A DNA stretch of 24,786 nt, taken from Prevotellaceae bacterium. GTDB taxonomy: Bacteria > Bacteroidota > Bacteroidia > Bacteroidales > UBA932. The translations under genes were made by a program, and so were the position numbers. Positions 5,554 to 12,963 of the stretch are shown here, one piece after another. The stretch is taken from NCBI GenBank assembly GCA_031284065.1, contig JAITAP010000082.1, positions 1 to 24,786 on the forward strand, written 5' to 3'. Positions within the stretch are counted from its first letter, which is position 1; each line of letters starts with the position of its first letter. The notes beneath the pieces were generated by a model, which worked only from the letters and a program-made list of their open reading frames with translations, was not told where the DNA came from and ran no database searches.

Positions 5554-7794
5554 ATGAGAAAAATATTTTTACTGCTTGCCCTTTCGCTAAGCGTGGGCGC
5601 AAGCGCAGCCGGCGTACATGGAGTGGCGCTTGGCGTTGACAACAACGGTACGGAAGAGCCTCTGGCAGGTGCAAACGTTTACTGGCTGGGCGCTGCCAGC
5701 GGCGTTACCACCGACAACAACGGAATGTTTACCATTGCCCGTACCGACAGCAGCCGCCGCTTGGTGGTTATGTTCTTCGGCTACCAAACCGACACCATCG
5801 CCATTGACGCTTCCGCTGCGCATGTTGAGGTGCGGCTAAGGGTCAGCGACTACAGCCTCGACGAGGTAGAGGTGCACGGGCGGCAAAAAGGCACGTCCAT
5901 TTCCCGCATCAACGCGATTAGCACCGAGATGATTTCGTCGGCGGGGCTTAAGAAGTTGGCGTGCTGCAACCTTTCCGAAAGCTTTGAGAACAGCGCTACG
6001 GTTACCGTCGGGTTTAGCGACGCCGTGTCGGGAACAAAGCAAATCCGCATGTTGGGCTTAGCGGGCATCTACTCGCAAATGCTGGACGAGAGCCGCCCCG
6101 TTATGCGGGGTCTTGCCGCCACCTACGGGCTGAGCTACACGCCCGGCTCGTGGCTGGAGGGGATTCAGATTTCAAAGGGCACATCGTCCGTCGTCAGCGG
6201 CTACGAGGCCGTGACGGGGCAAATAAACGTGGAGCACCGCAAGCCTACCAGCCCCGACCGGCTGTTTGTGAACGCTTACCTCAACAGCGACTATCGGGGC
6301 GAGCTGAACGTGGCTTGGGCTTCGCAGCCTGCGCCCGCGCTGTACAACATGCTCCTGCTGCACGCCTCCGGCGACTCCCGCGCGGTGGACGTCAACGGCG
6401 ACGGCTTTGCCGACCAGCCGCAGGCGCAGCAAATCAACGTTGCCGACCGCTGGCTCTACACCTTCAGCAGCGGGGCAATGCTCCGCGCGGGCGTGCGCCT
6501 TCTGGCGGAAGACCGGCAGGGCGGACAGATGGGCTTTGACAGGAAAACGGATAGAAGCGATACGCTCAAGTACGGCAGCTACATTGCCAACCGCAGCTTT
6601 AACGCCTACGCCAAGCTGGGCGTGCCGCTCGGCAGCGACCAGCGCAGCAGCGCCGCGCTCGTGGCAGACTACACGCTGCACGAGCAAAAATCGTTTTTTG
6701 GCCAAAAAACATACAACGGGGCAGAGCAATCGGCGTACCTGAACGGCTTGCTACAGCTGGGGCTGGGGAAACAGCACAGCGCAACCTTTGGGCTTAGCCT
6801 GCGCGGTGATTTTTACGGCGAGGAGTACAGCTTTGGCAAAAAAAGCATTGCCGGGCTAAGCTACCTGCTGCACGAAAACGAGCTCTCAGGCGGCGCGTTC
6901 GGCGAATACACTTTCAGCGTTGAGAACAAGCTGACCGCCATTGCCGGGCTGCGCGTGGACCAGAACAGCCTGTACGGAACGCTGGTTACGCCGCGCGCCC
7001 ACGTTAAGTATGACATTACCGAAACGCTCGCCGCGCGCGCCTCCGCCGGACGCGGGCTACACTCGCCAAACGTCATCACGGACAACATTTGGGTGATGGC
7101 AAGCCAGCGCGACGTTGTGGCGTACGAAAAGCCCAAAATGGAGGATGCGTGGACGCTTGGCGTTAGCCTCATCAAGTACTTCAGGGTTGATAATCAGGAG
7201 AAAGCAACCATCAGCATGGATTTTTTCCACACCTCGTTTGCCAACCAGCTTATTGTTGACCAAGAAGTCAGCAACAACCGGATTTTGGTTTACAACCTCA
7301 ACGGCGCTTCGTACGCCAACAGCTATCAGGTGGACGTGAACGTTGAGCCGGTGGAGCGGCTGGGCATATACGCCACGTTTCGCTACAGCGACGCCAAAGT
7401 GCAGCTGCGGGAAATGGGCTTCGTGCGCAAGCCGCTCGTGGATAACTTCAAAGGGCTGCTCAACATTTCCTACGCCACCAAGTTCAACAAGTGGATGTTT
7501 GACGTAACGGCGCAAATCAACGGTCAGAGCCGCCTCCCCGACAGCCGGTACGTAACCCGCGACTACGACGTAAAGGACGGATATTCGCCCGTTTACCCCA
7601 TGTTCTACGCGCAGGTAACCAAGCGATACCGCACGCTGGAGGTGTACCTGGGCTGCGAAAACATTGCCAACTACATGCAGGCAAACCCCATTATTTCGGC
7701 AGCCAACCCAAGCCGCGACGACTTTAACGCAGGCGTAATCTGGGGGCCGCTCATGGGGCGCAAACTCTACCTTGGCATGAGGTGGACAATGTAG
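5554..7794 (+). CDS. TonB-dependent outer-membrane receptor, probable metal (copper-type) importer
   Basis: A TonB-dependent receptor imports a scarce ligand across the outer membrane using energy from TonB/ExbBD. Residues 1-19 are a signal peptide. About 24-105 form a carboxypeptidase-regulatory-like domain (EEPLAGANVYWLGAASGVTT). The plug covers about 115-235 and the rest is a 22-strand barrel ending in an aromatic residue pattern (LYLGMRWTM). The plug contains the unusual pair Cys137-Cys138 (LKKLACCNLSESFE), which I recognise from receptors encoded beside HMA proteins in Bacteroidetes and which could bind the metal. The length, 746 residues, is normal. No SusD lipoprotein gene follows, which argues against a glycan and for a small ligand. 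Neighbours on both sides are Cys-rich exported proteins. Confidence 0.88.
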   Translation: MRKIFLLLALSLSVGASAAGVHGVALGVDNNGTEEPLAGANVYWLGAASGVTTDNNGMFTIARTDSSRRLVVMFFGYQTDTIAIDASAAHVEVRLRVSDYSLDEVEVHGRQKGTSISRINAISTEMISSAGLKKLACCNLSESFENSATVTVGFSDAVSGTKQIRMLGLAGIYSQMLDESRPVMRGLAATYGLSYTPGSWLEGIQISKGTSSVVSGYEAVTGQINVEHRKPTSPDRLFVNAYLNSDYRGELNVAWASQPAPALYNMLLLHASGDSRAVDVNGDGFADQPQAQQINVADRWLYTFSSGAMLRAGVRLLAEDRQGGQMGFDRKTDRSDTLKYGSYIANRSFNAYAKLGVPLGSDQRSSAALVADYTLHEQKSFFGQKTYNGAEQSAYLNGLLQLGLGKQHSATFGLSLRGDFYGEEYSFGKKSIAGLSYLLHENELSGGAFGEYTFSVENKLTAIAGLRVDQNSLYGTLVTPRAHVKYDITETLAARASAGRGLHSPNVITDNIWVMASQRDVVAYEKPKMEDAWTLGVSLIKYFRVDNQEKATISMDFFHTSFANQLIVDQEVSNNRILVYNLNGASYANSYQVDVNVEPVERLGIYATFRYSDAKVQLREMGFVRKPLVDNFKGLLNISYATKFNKWMFDVTAQINGQSRLPDSRYVTRDYDVKDGYSPVYPMFYAQVTKRYRTLEVYLGCENIANYMQANPIISAANPSRDDFNAGVIWGPLMGRKLYLGMRWTM

Positions 7795-7869
7795 AGCTAA
7801 GAATTAGGAACATACGGATTTATACAGCTATCAATTTCTCCAATTATTAATTAAAAAAAAGTGTTTATC

Positions 7870-8172
7870 ATGAAAAATCTAAAAATTGCGCTACTTGCGC
7901 TCACAACAATGCTTGGCGCAACAACGCTACACGCTGCGCTAAAACCCGGCGAAGCCGAAGTAACCTTCAAAACCACCATCCACTGCGACCACTGCAAGGA
8001 GAGGCTGGAGAAAAGCATCCCCTACGAAAAAGGCGTGGTGGATATGGAGGTCAATCTTTCCGACAAAACCGTCTGGGTAAAGTACAAGGCCGAAAAAACA
8101 AGCGTGGAAAGCATCAAAAAAGCCATAGAAAAGCTGGGCTACGAGGCTGAGGTTGTTACGAAAAAATCGTAA
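7870..8172 (+). CDS. Exported heavy-metal-associated (HMA) domain protein
   Basis: The 100-residue product has a signal peptide (residues 1-22, ending LHA) and one HMA domain. The metal-binding motif is H-C39-D-H-C42, followed by the family pattern RLEKSIPYEKGVVDMEVNLSDKTV and the C-terminal helix KKAIEKLGYEAE. HMA domains carry Cu(I) or similar soft metals. The signal peptide places it in the periplasm or on the cell surface, where it could receive metal from the receptor encoded 75 bases upstream. A GTG at 7861 would add MFI; the ATG at 7870 gives a better signal peptide. Confidence 0.9.
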   Translation: MKNLKIALLALTTMLGATTLHAALKPGEAEVTFKTTIHCDHCKERLEKSIPYEKGVVDMEVNLSDKTVWVKYKAEKTSVESIKKAIEKLGYEAEVVTKKS

Positions 8173-8208
8173 CACTCCGAGCTTTGAGTCCCCAAATTGT
8201 CCGCTGTG

Positions 8209-8230
8209 GGGGTAAGGCAAGCCTTGCCCC
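8209..8230. repeat. G+C-rich hairpin after the HMA gene
   Basis: GGGGTAAGG and CCTTGCCCC can pair (one G-T wobble) around loop CAAG, 36 bases after the HMA stop codon. No T-run follows, so it is at most a weak terminator or an mRNA 3'-end stabiliser. Confidence 0.35.
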
Positions 8231-8270
8231 TGCAACGGTGGGGGTAGCTTATGGCTTTTCGCGGACGCAA

Positions 8271-8302
8271 TTTGACGTTAAGCTGAATTTTTGCTATCTT
8301 TG
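8271..8302 (+). promoter_or_regulatory. Promoter of nhaD
   Basis: TTTG (8271-8274), a 20-base spacer and TATCTTTG (8295-8302) match the Bacteroidetes consensus exactly. The box lies inside the upstream extension of the nhaD frame that begins at TTG 8291, which shows that this extension is not translated. Confidence 0.75.
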
Positions 8303-8365
8303 CCGCCGCTGCGCCGTTGGCGCAGGTTGGCAATTGAAAAGTTGATACCTGTAACTGAAAAAATT

Positions 8366-9709
8366 ATGTTTTATGTAATGATTGCGGTGTTTGTGGCGGG
8401 CTACATGATGATTGCCCTCGAGCACCCGCTGCGCGTGAATAAGGCAGCTTCGGCGCTGCTGCTTGGGGTAATCATGTGGACGCTCTTTGCGCTGTGCAAC
8501 CCGCTGGCGCTGCCGGAGTACTCCCCTGCGCGCGCATACCTTGAGGCAAATCCGGGCAGCTCCTTCATCGGCTGGCTCACGCACGTAGCGCTAATACACC
8601 ATCTGGGCGAAATTGCCGAAATCCTCTTCTTCCTGCTCGGCGCCATGACCATCGTGGAGCTGATAGACAACCACGGGGGATTTGGCATCATCACGAGCCG
8701 CATCAAAACCACGCGCAAGGCGTCGCTGCTGTGGATTATCTCCATCATATCCTTTTTCATGTCGGCGGCGCTGGACAACCTCACCACCTCCATTGTAATG
8801 GTAGCCCTGCTCCGCAAGCTGATTGACAACCGGCGAGACCGCTGGATATTCGGCGGCATGGTAATCATTGCGGCCAACTCCGGCGGCGCGTGGTCGCCCA
8901 TAGGCGACGTTACCACCATCATGCTGTGGATTGGCAATAAAATCAGCGCGCTGAACATTATACGCACCATCTTTCTGCCGAGCGCCGTGTCGCTCCTTGT
9001 CCCGCTGGGGATTCTTTCCTTCACGATGAAAGGCAACGTATCGCGCCCCGCAAAAGACGAAAGCCGCCAACACATTAAGCTCAAAATATGGGAGCGCAAC
9101 CTGATATTTTTTCTGGGCGTTGGGTTTCTGCTCTTCGTTCCCGTATTCAAAACCATAACCCACTTGCCACCCTACCTTGGCGTGCTTGGCGGGTTGAGCA
9201 TCCTGTGGATTGTAACCGAGCTGATGAACGCCCGCCGTCCGGAGCTTGAGTCCGGGCAGCTGTCGGTCTCGGCAATGCTGCGCAAGATTGATACGCCGAG
9301 TATTCTGTTCTTTTTGGGTATTCTGGTGGCTGTGGCAGCCATGCAAACCTGCGGGCAGCTGATGATGCTGTCGATAGGGCTGGACGCCATTCCGCTTCAG
9401 GAGCCCAACAAGTACTACCTGATTACCGTCATCATGGGCATACTGTCGTCGATAATCGACAACGTACCGCTGGTGGCGGGCGCTATGGGCATGTACAGCT
9501 TCCCAATAGACCACTACTTTTGGGAGTTCACCGCATACGCGGCGGGCACGGGCGGAAGCATACTCATTATTGGCTCGGCGGCAGGCGTGGCCGTAATGGG
9601 AATGGAAAAAATAGACTTCATTTGGTACCTCAAGCGCATTACGCTTTTGGCGCTGACGGGCTACCTTGCGGGGTGCGGCGTGTTTGTGCTGGGGCAAATG
9701 CTGGGATAA
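8366..9709 (+). CDS. nhaD: NhaD-type Na+/H+ antiporter
   Basis: NhaD is an inner-membrane sodium(lithium)/proton antiporter of the ion-transporter superfamily, used for salt and alkaline pH tolerance. The 447-residue product is a string of membrane helices with the family's conserved acidic/polar motifs: FMSAALDNLTTSIVMVALL, NSGGAWSPIGDVTTIMLW and SSIIDNVPLVAGAMGMYSF, plus GTGGSILIIGSAAGVAVMG near the end. I chose ATG 8366 (MFYVMIAVFVAGYMMIALEH) because the frame upstream to TTG 8291 contains the promoter's -7 box. The last 11 codons and the following 45 bases are duplicated at 10746-10825, beyond the GNAT cassette. Confidence 0.93.
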   Translation: MFYVMIAVFVAGYMMIALEHPLRVNKAASALLLGVIMWTLFALCNPLALPEYSPARAYLEANPGSSFIGWLTHVALIHHLGEIAEILFFLLGAMTIVELIDNHGGFGIITSRIKTTRKASLLWIISIISFFMSAALDNLTTSIVMVALLRKLIDNRRDRWIFGGMVIIAANSGGAWSPIGDVTTIMLWIGNKISALNIIRTIFLPSAVSLLVPLGILSFTMKGNVSRPAKDESRQHIKLKIWERNLIFFLGVGFLLFVPVFKTITHLPPYLGVLGGLSILWIVTELMNARRPELESGQLSVSAMLRKIDTPSILFFLGILVAVAAMQTCGQLMMLSIGLDAIPLQEPNKYYLITVIMGILSSIIDNVPLVAGAMGMYSFPIDHYFWEFTAYAAGTGGSILIIGSAAGVAVMGMEKIDFIWYLKRITLLALTGYLAGCGVFVLGQMLG

Positions 9710-9754
9710 CCGGATTGCGCTATCTGTGCTGAAACGCAGAAAACCTAAAGAAAT
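9675..9754. repeat. Direct repeat, copy 1 (real nhaD 3' end)
   Basis: Eighty bases covering the last 11 codons of nhaD, its TAA and 45 bases downstream are repeated at 10746-10825 with a single mismatch (AACCGGATTG here, AACCGAATTG there). Weaker similarity continues for about another 50 bases (9755-9805 against 10826-10881). The two copies flank the GNAT cassette. Confidence 0.95.
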
Positions 9755-9816
9755 TTTCTTCCGATATTTGCACGATAAAGTTGCATTGAGACGTTGAATC
9801 TACAGAGGTTAGCCGG

Positions 9817-9847
9817 TTTGTGTAATCAAATCTTTTTTATACCTTTG
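9817..9847 (+). promoter_or_regulatory. Promoter of the GNAT toxin-antitoxin-like cassette
   Basis: TTTG at 9817-9820, a 19-base spacer and TACCTTTG at 9840-9847 match the Bacteroidetes consensus exactly. The first ATG of the cassette is 32 bases downstream of the -7 box. Confidence 0.75.
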
Positions 9848-9855
9848 CACAAAGG
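9842..9855. promoter_or_regulatory. Possible operator overlapping the cassette promoter
   Basis: CCTTTG and CAAAGG form an inverted repeat with a 2-base spacer (CCTTTGCACAAAGG) that overlaps the -7 box and the expected transcription start. In toxin-antitoxin operons such a site is where the antitoxin or the complex represses its own promoter. This is inference from position only; CTTTG is also partly forced by the -7 consensus. Confidence 0.35.
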
Positions 9856-9879
9856 TTACACCACAAAAACAAATGAGCT

Positions 9880-10032
9880 ATGGCACGACCGATTAAAGAA
9901 ACCCCGATTTTATATGGTGAAAATGCAAAGTATTTTGCACAACGCATCGAAAATGAAAAGCCTGTGTCCAGTGTAGAATTGGACAGGATGAGGAAAGCAT
10001 ATCAACTATATTTGAAGATTAAGAAATTTTGA
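9880..10032 (+). CDS. Small protein upstream of GNAT, candidate antitoxin (50 residues)
   Basis: The frame begins MARPIKETPILYGENAKYFA and ends YLKIKKF. It is charged, has no membrane segment and is predicted from its sequence to be mostly helical (residues 14-48), with a basic, proline-containing start. I do not see a ribbon-helix-helix pattern of the DUF1778/TacA kind that usually partners GNAT toxins. Small proteins with this MARPIKETPxLYG start are familiar upstream of GNAT genes in Bacteroidales. The stop codon TGA shares bases with the TTG start of the GNAT gene (TTGA), so the two are translated as a pair. The gene is too short for many gene finders. An antitoxin role is inferred from position and size. 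Confidence 0.7.
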   Translation: MARPIKETPILYGENAKYFAQRIENEKPVSSVELDRMRKAYQLYLKIKKF

Positions 10033-10598
10033 TCACCAATACGACCATAGAGGCTTTATCTATTATAAAGTTACAACAGGACATGCACATTCAATCGTTT
10101 GACTGTGGAGATCCGGACTTGAATGATTTTTTAGCCGATGATGCAAAAGATTATTATGCCCAATTGATGGGAGTTACCTATTTAGTAGAATGTAAAGAGA
10201 AAGAATTGGCAGCCTATTATTGCCTTTTCACCGATAAGATTGTATTTGATTTTTCAGACAAAGGCGATTATAAACGAAAATGGTGGCAAGTATTCAACAA
10301 GAAGAATAAAATACACTTTAAAAAGCGCCGGAAAAGTTATCCGGCCGTGAAAATCGGACGCCTTGCGGTGGCTTCTAATTTTGAGAGGAATGGTATCGGC
10401 CGGTTTATCTTGGATGCCGTAAAGTTCATGTTAGTTGAAAGCAGGAACATTGGGTGTCGATTTCTTACAGTGGATGCCTACAAAAACGCATTGGGGTTTT
10501 ACCAGAAAAATGGCTTCGATTTTCTATCAACAGAGGATGAAAATGAGGATACCCGACTGATGTATTTTGATCTAAAAAACGTTGTCCGGTCTTATTAG
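10029..10598 (+). CDS. GNAT-family acetyltransferase, TacT/AtaT-like candidate toxin
   Basis: The 189-residue product has the GNAT layout seen in toxins that acetylate aminoacyl-tRNA: an early SFDCGDPDLNDFLADDAK segment, a strand with ELAAYYCLFTDKI, then KIGRLAVASNFERNGIGRFIL, which is motif A with the acetyl-CoA pyrophosphate loop R-N-G-I-G, and VDAYKNALGFYQKNGF near the end. The start is TTG 10029, which overlaps the upstream stop codon by four bases and preserves the conserved N-terminus; the next ATG, at 10083, would remove the first strand. The codons are A+T-rich compared with nhaD and the peptidase genes, a sign of transfer. A housekeeping N-acetyltransferase is an alternative, but the coupled small upstream gene, own promoter and terminator favour a toxin-antitoxin unit. 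Confidence 0.82.
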   Translation: MITNTTIEALSIIKLQQDMHIQSFDCGDPDLNDFLADDAKDYYAQLMGVTYLVECKEKELAAYYCLFTDKIVFDFSDKGDYKRKWWQVFNKKNKIHFKKRRKSYPAVKIGRLAVASNFERNGIGRFILDAVKFMLVESRNIGCRFLTVDAYKNALGFYQKNGFDFLSTEDENEDTRLMYFDLKNVVRSY

Positions 10599-10643
10599 GA
10601 GCAATTCTTGTCACGATAAACCGCCCGTCTGCAAATGCACCGC

Positions 10644-10671
10644 CGCCCGCAACACACTGCGGGCGTTTTTT
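10644..10671 (+). terminator. Intrinsic terminator after the GNAT gene
   Basis: CGCCCGC and GCGGGCG form a perfect 7-bp stem around an 8-base loop (AACACACT), followed directly by six T residues. It lies 45 bases after the GNAT stop codon. Confidence 0.85.
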
Positions 10672-10745
10672 GAAGTGTGGCGTGCCATCGGGGGTGAGGA
10701 CAAGGGGAGGAAACAATGAACAATGCCGCTCATCCGCAAGGGTGG

Positions 10746-10825
10746 GCGGCGTGTTTGTGCTGGGGCAAATGCTGGGATAACCGAATTGCGCTATCTGTGC
10801 TGAAACGCAGAAAACCTAAAGAAAT
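10746..10825. repeat. Direct repeat, copy 2 (displaced nhaD 3' end)
   Basis: This copy carries the last 11 nhaD codons and stop, without the rest of the gene, and matches 9675-9754 at 79 of 80 positions. It lies between the GNAT terminator and the M23 promoter. The gene-free stretch 10599-10966 is therefore accounted for by the terminator, about 75 bases of unassigned DNA, this repeat with its weaker extension, and the M23 promoter. Confidence 0.95.
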
Positions 10826-10904
10826 GCACTCCCTGAATTTGCATCCCTAAAAGTTGCATAGACATAATATTGAAGCCACAAACGCATCCACAATTTACAA
10901 AAAA

Positions 10905-10936
10905 TTTGGATTTTAGCTTTTAATGGTTTACCTTTG
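10905..10936 (+). promoter_or_regulatory. Promoter of the M23 peptidase gene run
   Basis: TTTG (10905-10908), a 20-base spacer and TACCTTTG (10929-10936) match the consensus. It lies 30 bases upstream of ATG 10967 and probably drives the co-directional genes that follow. Confidence 0.75.
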
Positions 10937-10966
10937 TGAGTTCTATTGTTCCGACTATTTGCGCTT

Positions 10967-11947
10967 ATGGCAAAGCATTACACGTTTAATCCGCATACGC
11001 TTTCATACGAAATTCTGGGTATTCCGTTCAGGGTGCGCCTCTATCGTATTGTGTTAACCGTAGCGCTTGCTTGCGCCCTGTCCACAGTAGCCATTTACGT
11101 TTTTTCCTACTTTTTTGAGACGCCCCGCGCCGCCCTCATGCGGCAGCAAAACGAAGAGCTGCAAATAAAGTACGACTTCCTGCTGCAACGCCTTCGCCAA
11201 ACCGACAACGAGCTAAATGAGCTGATGCAGCGCGACAACAAAATGTACCGTTCCATTTTTGAGGCCGACCCCATTCCGTTGTCGGTGCGCGAATCGGGCA
11301 TGGGCGGAATAAAGCGCTACGAAAAGCTGCTGGCGGAAGCGCAAACGGCGCAAGCGGCCAAGGCGCTGATACTTATGGATAAGATTACGAAAAAAATATA
11401 CATACAGTCCAAATCGTTTGATGAAATTGTTGAATATGTTCGCGAAAAAGAGAATATGATATTTAGCATCCCCTCCATCCAGCCCCTCAACCTTTCAGAC
11501 CCTAAGGTGCACTTCTCCGGCGGCTACGGATGGCGCTCCGACCCGTTTTACCATAATCAAAAATTTCACCATGGGATTGACTTCGGGGGACCCACAGGAA
11601 CGCCCATATACGCCACCGGCAACGGGACGGTAGAAAAAGCGGAGTTTAACTGGGGCGGATACGGCAACATGGTGATTGTCAATCACGGATTTGGCTACCA
11701 CACCCGCTACGCGCATCTTTCCGAAATTAAAGTCCGGCAGGGCGACAAAATTACGCGCGGGCAGCTGATTGGGCTAATGGGGAACACCGGAAGGTCAAAA
11801 GGTACGCACCTGCACTACGAAGTGCTGTTTAAAAATCAGGATGTTAACCCGATTAACTTTTTCAATACGGATATTAGCGAAGAAGAGTACGGCAAAATCA
11901 TCAAGGCTTTGAAGGAAGACGCTGATAAGCCGGCTATGGAATACTAA
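10967..11947 (+). CDS. Membrane-anchored M23 (LytM-type) metallopeptidase, copy 1
   Basis: The M23 family includes zinc endopeptidases that cut peptide cross-bridges of peptidoglycan, and inactive members that regulate amidases. This 326-residue protein has a short cytoplasmic start (MAKHYTFNPHTLSYEI), one transmembrane helix at about 25-48, a coiled-coil-like stretch (MRQQNEELQIKYDFLLQRLR), and a C-terminal LytM domain. The zinc ligands are present: H-x-x-x-D in HHGIDFGGPTG and H-L-H in THLHYEV, so it is probably active. The ATG at 10967 is chosen over the upstream TTG 10946 because it gives the MAK start shared with the next gene and sits properly downstream of the promoter. The next gene, 24 bases on, is a paralogue. 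Confidence 0.92.
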   Translation: MAKHYTFNPHTLSYEILGIPFRVRLYRIVLTVALACALSTVAIYVFSYFFETPRAALMRQQNEELQIKYDFLLQRLRQTDNELNELMQRDNKMYRSIFEADPIPLSVRESGMGGIKRYEKLLAEAQTAQAAKALILMDKITKKIYIQSKSFDEIVEYVREKENMIFSIPSIQPLNLSDPKVHFSGGYGWRSDPFYHNQKFHHGIDFGGPTGTPIYATGNGTVEKAEFNWGGYGNMVIVNHGFGYHTRYAHLSEIKVRQGDKITRGQLIGLMGNTGRSKGTHLHYEVLFKNQDVNPINFFNTDISEEEYGKIIKALKEDADKPAMEY

Positions 11948-11971
11948 GAGAATTAAGAATTAGAAAATTAG

Positions 11972-12928
11972 ATGGCAAAAAAGTTTAAGTTCAACCACGA
12001 AACGCTCGATTTCGATGAAGTCCGCTCTACCGTGCTGGGGTTTGTGCGGCAGGGAATGGTTTGGCTGCTGGTCGGGCTGTTGTTTTTGGTCGGCTACTAC
12101 GCGCTTTTTGCCCAATTTTTCAGCACGCCTCAGGAGCAACGGTTAGCCGAAGTAAACCACACGCTTTCGGACGCCTACCAAAAGCTGCTGGGGCAGCACG
12201 AGCAAATCCAGAAGCTGGTAGGCGACATGGAGCTAAAGGACGCCGACATTTACCGCCACATTTTTGAAACCGAATCACCCTATATCAGCGCGGCGGCGGA
12301 AGAGAAATCCGACCTGATTGCCATTGAACGTACCGATAACATTACGCTCACGCGGCAGACCAAAAGCGGAATTGACCGGCTGGACTCCATTATCAGCAGG
12401 CAAACAGCGCGGCTAAAAAACCTTGTTGAGCAGGCGCAGGGCAACCCTTCGCTGCAATCCATGCCGGCGTCGCAGCCCGTGCACAACAACGACTTGCGGC
12501 GCATAGCGGCAACCTACGGCATGCGCATCCATCCGTTTTATAAGGTATTCAAAATGCACAGCGGCATAGACTTTACCGCGCCTTTGGGCGCCGACGTTTA
12601 CGCTACGGGAAATGCCGCTGTAGAGTCGGTACACAACAACCTGCGCAGCTCCGGCATTACCGTTACGCTGAGCCACAGCAACGGCTACAGCACCACGTAC
12701 GCTCACCTGCTCAAGGCAAACGTGTCGCCGGGGGCGAAGGTAAAGCGCGGCGACGTTATAGGCTTGGTGGGCAACAGCGGCCGCTCCACCGCGCCGCACC
12801 TGCACTACGAGGTGCATAAAGACGACCATACGGTTAACCCCATGCACTACTTTTTTAAGGATATTACGCCCGAAGACTACCAGATGCTCATGCGCATAGC
12901 GGCAAGCAAGGGGCAATCGTTCGACTGA
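11972..12928 (+). CDS. Membrane-anchored M23 (LytM-type) metallopeptidase, copy 2
   Basis: The 318-residue product has the same layout as its upstream neighbour: MAKKFKFNHETLDFDEV start, one transmembrane helix at about 29-50 (MVWLLVGLLFLVGYYALFA), a helical stalk with HTLSDAYQKLLGQHEQIQKL, and a LytM domain with MHSGIDFTAPLGADVYATGN and HLHYEVHKDD, so the H-x-x-x-D and H-x-H zinc ligands are intact. The two proteins have diverged strongly outside the catalytic core, so the duplication is old, and they may form a heteromer or have different cell-cycle roles. It lies 24 bases after copy 1 and 35 bases before a MerR gene, in one apparent operon. Confidence 0.92.
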   Translation: MAKKFKFNHETLDFDEVRSTVLGFVRQGMVWLLVGLLFLVGYYALFAQFFSTPQEQRLAEVNHTLSDAYQKLLGQHEQIQKLVGDMELKDADIYRHIFETESPYISAAAEEKSDLIAIERTDNITLTRQTKSGIDRLDSIISRQTARLKNLVEQAQGNPSLQSMPASQPVHNNDLRRIAATYGMRIHPFYKVFKMHSGIDFTAPLGADVYATGNAAVESVHNNLRSSGITVTLSHSNGYSTTYAHLLKANVSPGAKVKRGDVIGLVGNSGRSTAPHLHYEVHKDDHTVNPMHYFFKDITPEDYQMLMRIAASKGQSFD

Positions 12929-12963
12929 TTAATGTTGAAAATAAACTTGAAATTTTAAATACT

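Noticed and set aside
5554..7794. SusC-type glycan receptor
   Set aside because: No SusD lipoprotein gene follows, the length is shorter than typical SusC proteins, and the neighbours are metal-binding exported proteins.
8291..8365. N-terminal extension of nhaD from TTG 8291
   Set aside because: The extension contains the TATCTTTG promoter box and encodes an arginine-rich stretch before a normal NhaD start at ATG 8366.
8591..9697. 368-residue minus-strand open frame
   Set aside because: Antisense to nhaD; no signal peptide, domain or promoter supports it.
10715..10850. 44-codon frame (starts MNNAAHPQGW) across direct-repeat copy 2
   Set aside because: It reads the displaced nhaD 3' end in another frame, has no promoter of its own, and lies after a terminator.
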